A stretch of DNA of 64,000 bases, taken from NCBI RefSeq assembly GCF_001553455.1, contig NZ_BBOX01000001.1:62001-126000 (forward strand). The letters are read 5' to 3'. The DNA is from Streptomyces hygroscopicus subsp. hygroscopicus. Its GTDB lineage: Bacteria > Actinomycetota > Actinomycetes > Streptomycetales > Streptomycetaceae. The notes beneath the pieces are model-generated. The model was not told where the DNA came from. It ran no database searches and saw only the letters and a list, made by a program, of their open reading frames with translations. Every line of letters begins with the position of its first letter. Position 1 is the stretch's first letter. A program made the translations under genes and the position numbers. Positions 8,892 through 17,890 of the stretch are shown here, piece by piece.

Positions 8892-8928
8892 CGTTTGCGG
8901 CTGGTGACAGCGTTCTTACCGGCACCCC
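8892..8928 (-). repeat. TnA right terminal inverted repeat
   Basis: On the minus strand it reads GGGGTGCCGGTAAGAACGCT and ends AGCCGCAAACG, pairing with 1350-1386 with one mismatch. Sequence divergence begins right outside it, at the AAGCC duplication. Confidence 0.92.
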
Positions 8929-8933
8929 AAGCC
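8929..8933. repeat. Target-site duplication AAGCC, right copy
   Basis: Direct copy of 1345-1349, immediately outside the right end of TnA. Confidence 0.85.
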
Positions 8934-9012
8934 GTGGGGCGAGACAGTGAGTGCTTCGCCGTCGGCGTTGCTCAAGCCCGTTGCGGCCAGCGCGCTGATC
9001 AGCAGCTTTCGG
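8934..9012 (-). pseudogene. Integrase remnant, upstream part (TnA right flank)
   Basis: The minus strand encodes KLLISALAATGL, SNADGEALTVSPHG, which leads in frame into FRRILVTDAIMNG at 1349 once TnA and one AAGCC are removed. The block resembles the stretch just before the FRRI box in actinobacterial integrases. Homology stops near 9012, where a plus-strand IS110 fragment begins, so the gene had probably lost its N-terminus to another rearrangement. Confidence 0.65.
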
Positions 9013-9125
9013 ATCGCGGCAAGTCCGACCCCATCGACGCGGAGAACCCCGCCCGCGCGGTCCTGGCCGGCACCACGACGGCGACGCCGAAGAGCGTCGA
9101 GGGCACGGTGGAGACGATCTCTATC
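9013..9125 (+). pseudogene. IS110-family transposase fragment
   Basis: The plus strand reads DRGKSDPIDAENPARAVLAG and TTTATPKSVEGTVETI, matching the conserved GRGKSDPIDAE region of IS110-type (DEDD) transposases. Only about 35 residues remain, with no start and no flanking ends. The following bases to 9296 hold no gene I can recognise. Confidence 0.65.
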
Positions 9126-9296
9126 CGTTGGGGCGGGGTGGTTGGCCGCTGGTGGACTGGCTGGATGAGATTGCTGCGGCGGTGGAGGAGGGCCGGTGTC
9201 TGCACCGGCCGCCCGTTGGACATCTCAAGGGGGCTGATAAGTCAAGAGAGCCCACGAGTCTTGATCGCTGCTGAGTCTGTTGATTGGCTGGCCGAC

Positions 9297-9836
9297 ATGA
9301 ACGATCTCGGACCCGTTGCGTGGCCGCCTGCACCGATCAGGACCGAGAGGCTCGTGCTGCGTGAGCCCCAGGCCCGGGACCGTGCGGCGTTCATCGAGCT
9401 GCTGGCGTCGCCAGAGGTGCACACCTACCTCGGCGGCCCCCGCCCGCGTGACGAGCTTGAGCGCGAGATGCCCGAGGTGCCCGAGCGGTGGCCCGGGAGT
9501 TTCGTCGTTGATCTGGACGGGGCGATGATCGGCCAGATCCTGCTCAGGAGAGCGACGGAGCACCACCGTCCGGCTGCCGTGGGGAAAGTCGATCTCGGCT
9601 ACCTGTTCCTGCCACGGGCGTGGGGGTATGGTTATGCCGCCGAGGCGTGCGCGGCGGCACTGGACTGGTTCGAAGGCGTCCTTCCCGGTGAGCCCGTGGT
9701 GCTCGCCACCCAGACCGCCAATGTCGGCTCGATGCGCCTCGCGGCGAAGCTGGGCTTCGCCGAGGTGGAGCGGTTCCGGGCCTGGGACGCCGATCAGTGG
9801 CTCGGCCTGCGGTCCCCGGTACCGCCTTCCGGTTGA
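9297..9836 (+). CDS. GNAT family N-acetyltransferase
   Basis: A 179-residue protein of the GNAT superfamily (RimJ/RimL-like). It begins its domain with IRTERLVLREPQARDRAAFIELL, and the acetyl-CoA-binding region is LGYLFLPRAWGYGYAAEACAAALDW, followed by ATQTANVGSMRLAAKLGFAEVERF. It would transfer acetyl from acetyl-CoA to an amine on a protein N-terminus or small molecule; the acceptor is unknown. The ATG at 9297 fits the family start. It stands alone between remnants. Confidence 0.88.
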   Translation: MNDLGPVAWPPAPIRTERLVLREPQARDRAAFIELLASPEVHTYLGGPRPRDELEREMPEVPERWPGSFVVDLDGAMIGQILLRRATEHHRPAAVGKVDLGYLFLPRAWGYGYAAEACAAALDWFEGVLPGEPVVLATQTANVGSMRLAAKLGFAEVERFRAWDADQWLGLRSPVPPSG

Positions 9837-10039
9837 GCCCACGCTCGACAGCTCGGAGCTGTCGGAGCGCTGTTGACGAAGCCGGGCGGGTTTGCGGGTC
9901 ATGCAGGCGCTCGGAGGGGTGATGCGAAGGCGAGTCGCTCGTCGAATGGCTGCCGGTTCTGAAGGCAGTGACGGAGCTGGCCGAGGAAGCGGTTGAGCAG
10001 GTGGCGCTGGGCGGCGTGGTGCCAGTCTCCGTGAGCGAG

Positions 10040-10290
10040 GCCACACCCGCCTCGTTCACCTGCCGGCCGCGTTCGGCCAGCCCGGCGGTCAGAGTGCGGG
10101 TGATCTCCGCCACGGGTGCGGGGTCCTCCGTGGCGACATCGAGGTCCTGGCCGGGCCAGCCGACCAGGCCGTGGGCCTGGAAGGCGTGCCCACCGGTGAT
10201 GACCAGCGGGTCGGGAGAGCCGATGGCCAGGGCGTCGGAGAGGCGCCACGGTCGGGGGTTCCACATAGCGCTGCTGGCCAGGCCCGACGC
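10040..10290 (-). pseudogene. Nucleotidyltransferase (AbiEii/AbiGii-like) remnant
   Basis: The minus strand shows WRLSDALAIGSPDPLVITGG followed by HAFQAHGL and QDLDVATEDPAPVAEI, the TGG and DLD motifs of nucleotidyltransferase-fold proteins annotated as AbiEii/AbiGii toxins. The frame is lost after about 10040 and a continuation such as NRFLGQLRHCLQ appears in another frame down to about 9905. No intact partner antitoxin is present. It is best read as a decayed gene. Confidence 0.6.
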
Positions 10291-10474
10291 GAGCTGAGGG
10301 GCCCGCTCCGCCGCCGGAGTGAGGTCCCGTACGGCGGGCGAGACGGAGAGGTAGCGGGGAGCGTGTGCGCGGCGCTCCCCGACCCGCACCGTCCGGACTC
10401 GTGACGTGGATCGCTCTTCCGGATGTCGGACGCCCTCATGTCTCCTGGAGCGACAGCCCCTAGACTGCTCGTTG

Positions 10475-10668
10475 CAGCTGGTTCGCCCCGTCCGCCAGAC
10501 GGGAGCGTCGTAAGAGGGAACCCGGTGGGAATCCGGGACTGCCCCGCAGCGGTGAGCGGGAACGACCGCCGTCATATGCACTGGGCCCGGTGAGAGGGCC
10601 TGGGAAGCGACGGCCAGTAGGTGTCCTCCGGAGGAGGACGCGCCTGTGAGTCCGAAGACCTGCCATCT
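10475..10668 (+). promoter_or_regulatory. Cobalamin (B12) riboswitch
   Basis: The leader has the ordered conserved blocks of the cobalamin riboswitch: AAGAGGGAACCCGGTGGGAA, then ACTGCCCCGCAGCGGTGAGC, then the B12-box-like GAAGCGACGGCCAGTAGG (10604-10621) and the closing TGTGAGTCCGAAGACCTGCC. It lies about 180 bp upstream of metE on the same strand. B12 binding is expected to turn off the B12-independent methionine synthase, as known in Streptomyces. Confidence 0.93.
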
Positions 10669-10847
10669 GCCCGCGTACGGACCACCCGTGCGCGGACATC
10701 CCGGTGACCTCGAGGGCGGGTCGGCGAACACACCAGGTGAACCACCGTGCTGTGCCGCGCGGTGTCGTTTCCGCCCGGTTCCGTCACCCTTCGCGCTCTC
10801 TTCCCGTCGCCGGGATCTCAGGGATTCATCTCGCGAAGGAGATCTCC

Positions 10848-12877
10848 GTGACAGCGAAGTCCGCAACCGCGGCAGCACGGGCCACCGTGTACGGCTACCC
10901 CCGCCAGGGCCCGAACCGGGAACTGAAGAAGGCGATCGAGGGCTACTGGAAGGGCCGCGTCACCGCCGACGCCCTCCGCGCCGGCGCCGCCGAACTCCGC
11001 CGGAACACCTGGCAGCAGCTTGCCGACGCCGGTATCCACGAGGTGCCGACGGGGGACTTCTCGTACTACGACCACGTCCTCGACACCAGCGTCATGGTCG
11101 GCGCGATCCCCGAGCGGCACCGCGACACCTTCGCGGCCGATGCTCTGGACGGCTACTTCTCCATGGCGCGGGGCACACAGGACGTGGCGCCGCTGGAGAT
11201 GACCAAGTGGTTCGACACCAACTACCACTATCTGGTCCCGGAGCTGGATCCGGACACGGTGTTCGCGGCCGACTCCGCCAAGCAGGTCGCCGAGTTCGAG
11301 GAGGCCACCGCCCTCGGGCTGACCGCGCGCCCGGTTCTCGTCGGCCCCGTCACCTACCTCCTGCTCGCCAAGCCCGCGCCCGGCGTGCCCGCCGACTTCG
11401 AGCCGCTCACCCTCCTGGACCGGCTGCTTCCGGTGTACGCCGAGGTCCTGGCCGGTCTGCGGGCGGCCGGCGCCGAGTGGGTGCAGCTCGACGAGCCGGC
11501 GCTGGTCCAGGACCGCACCGCCGCCGAGCTGAACGCGGCCGGCCGCGCCTACCGCGAGCTGGGCGCCCTGACCGACCGCCCGAAACTGCTGGTCGCCTCG
11601 TACTTCGACCGCCTCGGTGAGGCGCTGCCGGTGCTGGCCAAGGCCCCCGTGGAGGGACTCGCCCTGGACTTCACCGAGGCGGCGGTCGGCAACCTCGAGG
11701 ACCTGGCCGCCGTCGGCGGGCTGCCCCGCAAGCGGCTGGTCGCCGGGGTGGTCAACGGCCGCAACATCTGGGTCAACGACCTGGAGAAGTCCCTGGCCAC
11801 GCTCGGCACCCTGCTGGGCCTGGCCCACCGGGTCGATGTGGCCGCCTCCTGCTCGCTGCTGCACGTCCCCCTCGACACGACGGCCGAGCGGGACATCGAA
11901 CCGCAGATCCTGCGCTGGCTGGCCTTCGCCCGCCAGAAGACCGCGGAGATCGCCACCCTCGCCAAGGGCCTGGCCCACGGCACCGGCGCGATCATCGCCG
12001 AGCTGGCCGCGAACCGGGCCGACCTCGCCTCCCGCGCGGGCTCCCCCATCACCCGCGACCCGGCCGTCCGCGCCCGCGCCGCCGCGGTCACCGAGGCCGA
12101 CGCCCGCCGCTCCCAGCCGTACTCCGAGCGCACCGCGGTCCAGCGCGCCCACCTCCGCCTGCCCCTGCTGCCGACCACCACCATCGGCTCCTTCCCGCAG
12201 ACCGCCGAACTGCGCACCGCCCGCGCCGACCTGCGCGGGGGCCGGATCGACACGGCCGGGTACGAGGAGCGCATCAGGGCCGAGATCCAGGAGGTGATCT
12301 CCTTCCAGGAGAAGACCGGCCTGGATGTGCTGGTGCACGGCGAGGCCGAGCGCAACGACATGGTCCAGTACTTCGCCGAGCGGCTCACCGGCTATCTGGC
12401 CACCCAGCACGGCTGGGTCCAGTCCTACGGCACCCGTTACGCCCGCCCGCCGATCCTGGCCGGTGACATCGCGCGCCCCGAGCCGATGACGGTGCGCTGG
12501 ACGGCCTACGCGCGATCCACACCCATATGTGCTACGCCGAGTTCGGCGACATCGTCCAGGCCATCGACGACCTCGACGCCGATGTGATCAGCCTGGAGGC
12601 CGCCCGCTCCCGTATGCAGGTGGCCCGCGAACTCGCCGCCCACGGCTATCCGCGCGAGGCCGGGCCCGGGGTGTACGACATCCACTCCCCGCGCGTGCCC
12701 AGCGCGGAGGAGGCGGCCGAACTGCTGCGGACGGGGCTGAAGGCCATCCCCGCCGAGCGGCTGTGGGTCAACCCCGACTGCGGTCTGAAGACCCGCGGCT
12801 GGCCGGAGACCCGCTCCTCATTGGCGAACCTGGTCGCCGCGGCCCGCATGGTCCGCGGTGAGCTGCCCGCGTCCTGA
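10848..12877 (+). pseudogene. metE: Cobalamin-independent methionine synthase with internal deletion
   Basis: The gene starts at GTG 10848 behind GAAGGAG (10834-10840). Residues 1-554 follow the MetE family (YGYPRQGPNRELKKAIEGYW, then LPTTTIGSFPQT and the [15 protein letters not shown] segment). At about 12512 the text jumps from MTVRWTAYA directly to [18 protein letters not shown], in a different frame, and then runs to the normal C-terminus with [17 protein letters not shown]. About 100 residues of the catalytic domain are missing compared with my recollection of Streptomyces MetE (about 770 residues), and the frame is broken. The zinc-ligand blocks HTHMC and NPDCG survive but are out of frame with the N-terminus, so no active enzyme is expected. 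Confidence 0.85.
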
Positions 12878-12879
12878 CC

Positions 12880-12975
12880 CGGACGACCGGCCGGAGCCGG
12901 GGCGCCACACGCTCCACCGGGCGAGCCGCGGCCACCACCAGCCGTGTCTCCGCGTCCACGACGACCTGCGCGTTC
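12880..12975 (-). pseudogene. Transposase fragment (IS5-like)
   Basis: The minus strand encodes [21 protein letters not shown], a block typical of the DDE core of IS5-type transposases in Streptomyces. Only about 25-30 residues remain and both sides diverge. The rest up to 13188 has no recognised gene. Confidence 0.5.
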
Positions 12976-13188
12976 ACCGAAAACTGGCGGCCGGCTGGGG
13001 CGGGACGAACCGGCCCGGGCCCGCTTCGGGCACTGGCTCGGCAATCTGCTCACCGACGGCCACCGGCACTCCCTGACGACCGGAGTGCCGGTGGGCGATG
13101 ACATCGGCCGCCGCATCGGGGTGACGCTGTTGCTGGGCGTACCGGCGCCGGCCCTGGTCACGGTGGCGGCGCCACGGCGCCCGGCGCC

Positions 13189-14217
13189 TCACAACCCGCG
13201 GGCGAGTCGCTCGAGGGTGTCAGTCACGGGTTCCGCTCTCGACTGCCGGTGACCGGTTCCGGCCCACAGGTGGATCAGCCGAGTGTCGGCGGCCGCGGTG
13301 GCGGCCCTGCGGAGGGGGCCTGTGAGGTGGTGGAGAGCGGGGTAACCGGCCGGGGCGATCGGGTCGTACCGGTCGGTGAACTGGTTACGCAGGGCGCGGG
13401 CGGGTCGCCCGGTGAAGGCCCGGGTGACGACGGTGGTGTCGAAGGCCGGGTCGACCAGGGCCGCCTTGTGCGGTGCCGACGCCCCGCTCTCGTGGGTGCG
13501 CAGCAGGACGGTGCCGGCCATGGCGGCTTCCGCGCCCGCGCCCAGCGCGTCCGCCACATCGGCGGCGGTGGTGATTCCCCCGGCGGCGATGAGGGGCAGG
13601 GCGACGGCGCGGCGCACCGCGGTGATGAGGTCGGGCAGCCGGACCGGTGCGAGCGGCCGTGCGGGGGTGAGGGTGGCCGAGTGCCCGCCGGCGGCCGGTG
13701 CCTGCACGATGAGCGCGTCGACACCGGCGTCCGCCGCTCGACGTGCCTCGTCTGCCGAGGTGACGCTCTGCAGCACGGTGCTCCCGGCCCTGCGCAGGGC
13801 GCTGACGACCGCACGGTCCGGGATGCCGAAGGTGAAGGACACCCACGGGACGGGAGAGGAGGTGAGCAGGTCGATCTTGTCCGTCCAGTGGTCGTCGTCC
13901 TCGATCGGCTCTTCGGGCAGCCGGACCTGGTAGCGGTCGGCCTCCGTCTGCATCTCCCGCGCGTACCGCCGGTATGCCTCCCGGGAGATGCGGACCGGGT
14001 TCGGGACGAACAGGTTGACGCCGAATGCGACGCCTTCCGCGCGGGTGGTGTGGATCTGCCCGGCGAGTGCCTGTGCGGTCTTGTACCCGCCGGCCAGGAA
14101 GCCCAGGCCGCCGGCCCGGGCGGCGGCGGTCACCAGCGCGGGGGTGCTCGGTCCGCCGGCCATCGGCGCGGCGATGAGGGGAAGGTCTGCTCCGAGGCCG
14201 GACAGCAGTGTGCTCAC
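13189..14217 (-). CDS. Nitronate monooxygenase
   Basis: A 342-residue flavin enzyme of the nitronate monooxygenase/2-nitropropane dioxygenase family. It has an N-terminal LPLIAAPMAGGPSTPALVTA, the central AAGGHSAT stretch with the likely catalytic His, and phosphate-binding AAGGITTAADVADALGAGAEAAMAGT. The enzyme oxidises nitronates such as propionate-3-nitronate with FMN and O2 in the cytoplasm. The GTG start at 14217 follows AAGGAGG. It lies 28 bp downstream of an MFS gene on the same strand, forming an operon opposite a LysR regulator. Confidence 0.9.
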   Translation of the reverse strand: MSTLLSGLGADLPLIAAPMAGGPSTPALVTAAARAGGLGFLAGGYKTAQALAGQIHTTRAEGVAFGVNLFVPNPVRISREAYRRYAREMQTEADRYQVRLPEEPIEDDDHWTDKIDLLTSSPVPWVSFTFGIPDRAVVSALRRAGSTVLQSVTSADEARRAADAGVDALIVQAPAAGGHSATLTPARPLAPVRLPDLITAVRRAVALPLIAAGGITTAADVADALGAGAEAAMAGTVLLRTHESGASAPHKAALVDPAFDTTVVTRAFTGRPARALRNQFTDRYDPIAPAGYPALHHLTGPLRRAATAAADTRLIHLWAGTGHRQSRAEPVTDTLERLARGL

Positions 14218-14245
14218 GGCACCTCCTTGAGAAGGGTAGGGGGCG

Positions 14246-15433
14246 TCAGGCCGCCGAGCTCACGGGGCCGAGGTGGTGCGGGAAGCGGACGCAGACGGCG
14301 GCGGCCGCGACCGCGGCGGCGACGACCAGCGCGCTGCCCAGCAGGAGCGCCTGGTGGTAGCCGTGAGTCAGCAGTGGGGCGGCGAGCAGCGGGCCGAGGA
14401 TCTGGCCGATGCTGTATCCGGCCGTCAGCAGGGCAACGGCCCGCGGCACCTGAAGGTGGGCGCCGATGGACAGGGCGATCGTGCTGACGCCCATGAAGGT
14501 GGCGCCGAACAGCACGGCGGACACGAGAGCGGGCGCGGCACCGCCGAGCAGGGCCGGCAGGGCGATGCCGACGGCCTGGATGGTCAGCGAGGTGAGCAGC
14601 AGGGCCGGCCTGGACCAGCGGCGGGCCAGCCGGGTCCACAGGGCGCACGAGGGAAGTGCGGCGAGGCCGACCACGATCCAGGCCCCGGAGCCGAGCCAGC
14701 CCTTGACGCCCTGCTGGATCGCGGCGACGAGGAAGGTGCCGGCGATGATGTAGCCGATGCCCTCGAAGGTGTAGCTGGCGAGCAGCGCGAGGAACCAGCG
14801 GTGGGTACGGGGCCGTTCGGTCTGCCCGGCCGTCTCGGCAGCCCTGGGTTCCGGTTGTGGGGCCAGGGGCCAGGCGACCGCGGCGAGGAGGGCGGCGAGG
14901 GCGGCGCAGGTCCACCAGGCCGCCTGCCAGGTGGACGCGGCCTGCACGGCGACGACCAGCAGGCCGGACAGGGCGATTCCGGCACCGACCCCGCCGAAGG
15001 CCCAGCCGACCAGGTGGTGGGCGTGCGCGCGAAGGCCGGAGAGCATCGCGCTGACGGCGATGACGAAGGTCAGCGCGCTGGTGGCACCGGCCACAAGGCG
15101 CAGCAGGAACCAGACGGTGCCCTCGTGGGTGACCGGCATGAGCGCCAGCGTCGCCACCAGCACGACGAAGGAGCCACGCAGAGCCGCGGCCGATCGTATG
15201 ACGGCGGGTACGGCGATCCCGGCCAGGGCACCTGCGAGGTAGCCGATGAAGTTCGCCGTCGCCAGGTTGGCCCCTTGTGCCGAGGAGAGTCCGGCCTGAG
15301 TGTGCATGAGGGGAAGGATGGGGGTGTAGACGAACCTGCCGATCCCCTGTCCCACGGCGAGGGCTGCCGCCGCCTGCGCGACGATCGTCCAAGGAGATCG
15401 TGTCCGGGGGCGGGGCGGGGTTGATGACTGCAC
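14246..15433 (-). CDS. YbfB/YjiJ-type MFS transporter
   Basis: A 12-helix major facilitator protein with an early VGQGIGRFVYTPILPLM block typical of the YbfB/YjiJ group, then repeated hydrophobic segments up to AALLLGSALVVAAAVAAAAVCVRF-like sequence near the end. The GTG at 15433 is chosen because AGGAAGG lies just upstream; an in-frame GTG at 15478 would add 15 basic residues. It is expected in the cytoplasmic membrane, probably as an exporter. Pairing with nitronate monooxygenase suggests a shared response to a nitro compound or related inhibitor, which is inference. Confidence 0.88.
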   Translation of the reverse strand: MQSSTPPRPRTRSPWTIVAQAAAALAVGQGIGRFVYTPILPLMHTQAGLSSAQGANLATANFIGYLAGALAGIAVPAVIRSAAALRGSFVVLVATLALMPVTHEGTVWFLLRLVAGATSALTFVIAVSAMLSGLRAHAHHLVGWAFGGVGAGIALSGLLVVAVQAASTWQAAWWTCAALAALLAAVAWPLAPQPEPRAAETAGQTERPRTHRWFLALLASYTFEGIGYIIAGTFLVAAIQQGVKGWLGSGAWIVVGLAALPSCALWTRLARRWSRPALLLTSLTIQAVGIALPALLGGAAPALVSAVLFGATFMGVSTIALSIGAHLQVPRAVALLTAGYSIGQILGPLLAAPLLTHGYHQALLLGSALVVAAAVAAAAVCVRFPHHLGPVSSAA

Positions 15434-15523
15434 GGTTCTGGACACCTTCCTGGTGGCTTTCCTGTGGCCGCCGTTCACGCTAGGCAGCGCGTGTACGCCT
15501 GTGAAATGCCGGTTAAGCTGCCT

Positions 15524-15542
15524 CTATGCACAGCAGGCATAG
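15524..15542. promoter_or_regulatory. LysR-type operator candidate
   Basis: CTATGC-N7-GCATAG is a perfect interrupted palindrome 25 bp before the LysR start, in the spacer shared with the divergent MFS-NMO operon. LysR proteins commonly bind T-N11-A palindromes in this position. Confidence 0.55.
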
Positions 15543-15566
15543 ATGCCGGGAAGGGGCGCCAGGAGT

Positions 15567-16409
15567 ATGGACGTCGAACTGCGGCACCTGCGGGCCTTCG
15601 CGTCCGTGGCCCGCCATCGCTCGTTCTCCCGTGCCGCCGAGGAACTGCTGATCACGCAGCCGGCGCTGAGTCGTACGATCGCGCAGCTGGAGGGCAAGCT
15701 GAGTGTCCGCCTGCTCGACCGGTCCTCCCGGCATGTCGAGCTGACCGGCACCGGCGCGGAGTTCCTCGTACACGCCGAGCGGGTGCTCGCGACACTCGAC
15801 CAGGCACTCGCCGTCGTGAGCCACCGCGTCACCCTGCGGCTCGGATTCAGTTGGCTGCTGCCCGACCCCTGGGCCCAGCAGACCGTCAGCCGGTTCGAGG
15901 AGACCACCGGAGCGACGGTCGCCCTGACCCGGACCGACGATCCCCTCCAGGCGCTATGCCGGCGAGCGCTCGACATCGCGGTGATACGTGGCGACGTCGA
16001 GGCGCCACGAGGAGCGCGCACGGTGCACCTGTTCGACGAGCCGCGCATCGCCGTATGCTCCGAACACTCCGATCTGACCCGTTTCGGCCATCTGGACTGG
16101 AGGGACGTCCAGCACTGGACCCTGGTCGTCAACACGGTCAGCGGGACGACCGGCCCCTGGTCGTGGCCGGCGGACGAGCGCCCGGCCCAGATCATCGAAA
16201 CGGCCAACTACGACGAATGGCTGGAGACGGTGGCCGCCAACCGCGGCATCGGCATCGTCCCCGAGGTCGCTCAGCGCCGCACCCAGCACCCCGCCGTGCG
16301 CTTCGTTCCGCTGACCAGCGCACCGCCGAGTCCGGTGAGCCTCGTCCACTTCCCCGACGCTCAGCCGACGCTGATCCGACGCCTCCTGGACGCCGCCGCA
16401 CCGCAATGA
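15567..16409 (+). CDS. LysR family transcriptional regulator
   Basis: A 280-residue LysR regulator. The N-terminal winged helix reads VELRHLRAFASVARHRSFSR followed by AAEELLITQPALSRTIAQLE, and the effector domain begins near TLRLGFSWLLP. The ATG at 15567 (MDVELRHL) is preferred over the one at 15543 because it matches the family start. It is divergent from the MFS-nitronate monooxygenase operon and presumably controls it together with its own gene through the palindrome at 15524-15542. Confidence 0.92.
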   Translation: MDVELRHLRAFASVARHRSFSRAAEELLITQPALSRTIAQLEGKLSVRLLDRSSRHVELTGTGAEFLVHAERVLATLDQALAVVSHRVTLRLGFSWLLPDPWAQQTVSRFEETTGATVALTRTDDPLQALCRRALDIAVIRGDVEAPRGARTVHLFDEPRIAVCSEHSDLTRFGHLDWRDVQHWTLVVNTVSGTTGPWSWPADERPAQIIETANYDEWLETVAANRGIGIVPEVAQRRTQHPAVRFVPLTSAPPSPVSLVHFPDAQPTLIRRLLDAAAPQ

Positions 16410-16562
16410 TCACAACTCCCTGGGTGAGGAGCATCTCTCTGTCGGTGATGGCTGCCATCGCCGGCAATCGTTGGATCTGAAGCCCCGTCGAACCTACTGT
16501 CCCCTTAACGCCGCACCGCCCCCGCGCTGAGGGGCGGATGCCTGGACGAAGGGGACTTCGCC

Positions 16563-17549
16563 TTGCTGACAACGCGCCTTACCCACGCCTTCGGAATCGA
16601 GCACCCCGTCGTGCTCGCCCCCATGGACCTCGTCTCCGGGGCCCGGCTCGCCACCGCGGTGACCACCGCGGGCGGACTGGGCCTGATCGGCGGTGGCTAC
16701 GGCGACGGAGAGTGGCTGAAGCGGGAGTTCGCCGCCGCGGCCGGCACCCGGGTGGGGTGCGGCTTCATCACCTGGAGCCTGGCCCGGCGCCCCGAGCTGC
16801 TCGACATCGCCCTGGAGCACCGGCCCGCCGCGGTCATGCTGTCCTTCGGCGACCCGGCCCCGTTCGCCGGCCGGATCCGCGCCGCGACTGTACCGCTGCT
16901 GTGTCAGGTCCACACGCTCGACCAGGCACGCCAGGCCCTCGACGCCGGAGCGGACGTCGTCGTCGCGCAGGGTGGAGAGGCCGGCGGGCACGGAGTCGGG
17001 ACACGGTCGACGTTCACCCTCATACCCGATGTCGCGGACCTGATCGCCGCCCGCTCCCCGGACACGCTCCTGCTGGGCGCGGGTGGGGTGGCGGACGGTC
17101 GCGGGCTCGCCGGCGCGCTCGCCCTCGGCGCGGACGGTGTCCTCGTCGGCACCCGCTTCTGGGCGACGGAGGAGGCCGTGGTCTCGGCTCGCGCCCACGC
17201 CCGGGCGGTGGCCGCCGATGGTGACGAAACCATCCGAACCAGCGTCTACGACATCGTGCGCAGTTACGACTGGCCCGTCGAGTAAAACGGTCGCGTGTTG
17301 CGCAACCGGTTCATCGACCGCTGGCACGGGCGGGAGGCGGACCTCGCCACCCATCTCGCCGAGGCCGCCGCCGCATTCAAGGACGCCGTCTCACAGCAGG
17401 ACTACGACGTCGCGAACATGATCGTCGGCGAGGGCGTGGGGCTGATCCGGGAGATCCTGCCCGCCGGCGAAGTGGTGCGCCGGATGGCGCAGGACGCCGC
17501 AGCCCGCCTCGGCGTATGGGTTCCGCGGACCGCTGCGGTCAGCGCCTGA
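16563..17549 (+). pseudogene. NMO-like flavoprotein interrupted by an in-frame stop
   Basis: A TTG start at 16563 follows GAAGGGGAC and opens a nitronate-monooxygenase-like frame (EHPVVLAPMDLVSGARLATA, QGGEAGGHG, LLGAGGVADGRGLAGALALG, GVLVGTRFWAT). The frame reaches YDWPVE and meets TAA at 17283-17285. It then continues in the same phase as NGRVLRNRFIDRWHGREADL and a normal C-terminus to 17549. In relatives these two blocks are contiguous, so one nonsense change has removed the last 88 codons. The 240-residue product keeps the barrel residues but lacks the C-terminal region, so activity is doubtful. Confidence 0.8.
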
Positions 17550-17890
17550 GCCGGCGCTGTCCCGCTCGAGGTCCGGCCGATGGCCGGAACTCCTGGCCCC
17601 ACGCTGTGGCCCCAGCGGCCCGGACTCCGGGCCCGTCACCTGAGCGTGAGCGTGTGAACCGGGCACGCCCGTCGGGCACCTCGGCCCGGCTGGAAACTGG
17701 TCTTCACCCTCTCCTTGATGCTCCCCCGCCCTGCCGACGTGCCCCTACCGGCCCTACCGGAAGACCTCGCCGCGGCAGCTCTCCCGCACGTGGCGGCCCT
17801 CGCAGCGGGCGCGACCCTGGCCCTGGCCATGGCTCGCGGCGCAGGCCAGGACCGCCACGCCGGAGCGGGCACGCCGCGGGTACAGGAAAA

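Larger units (their letters stand above)
1350..8928. mobile_element. TnA: complete Tn3-family transposon with TnpI-type recombinase and ABC efflux cargo
   Basis: This is a 7,579-bp element bounded by 37-bp inverted repeats with one mismatch. Both outer ends begin GGGG, as is usual for Tn3-family ends, and AAGCC is duplicated on both flanks. Gene order, all on the minus strand: transposase (5775-8801) at the right end, DUF6204, MarR regulator, ABC ATPase, ABC permease, a palindromic site, and a tyrosine recombinase (1394-2461) at the left end. The tyrosine recombinase stands where a resolvase would be expected, like TnpI of Tn4430. Intact ends, duplication and transposase frame suggest a recent or still mobile element. 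Confidence 0.9.

Noticed and set aside
10040..10290. AbiEii-type toxin-antitoxin defence system
   Set aside because: Only a frame-broken nucleotidyltransferase fragment remains and there is no antitoxin gene beside it.
10818..12410. 530-codon minus-strand frame opposite metE
   Set aside because: Shadow of metE third-position bias; the plus strand has the riboswitch, ribosome site and MetE motifs.
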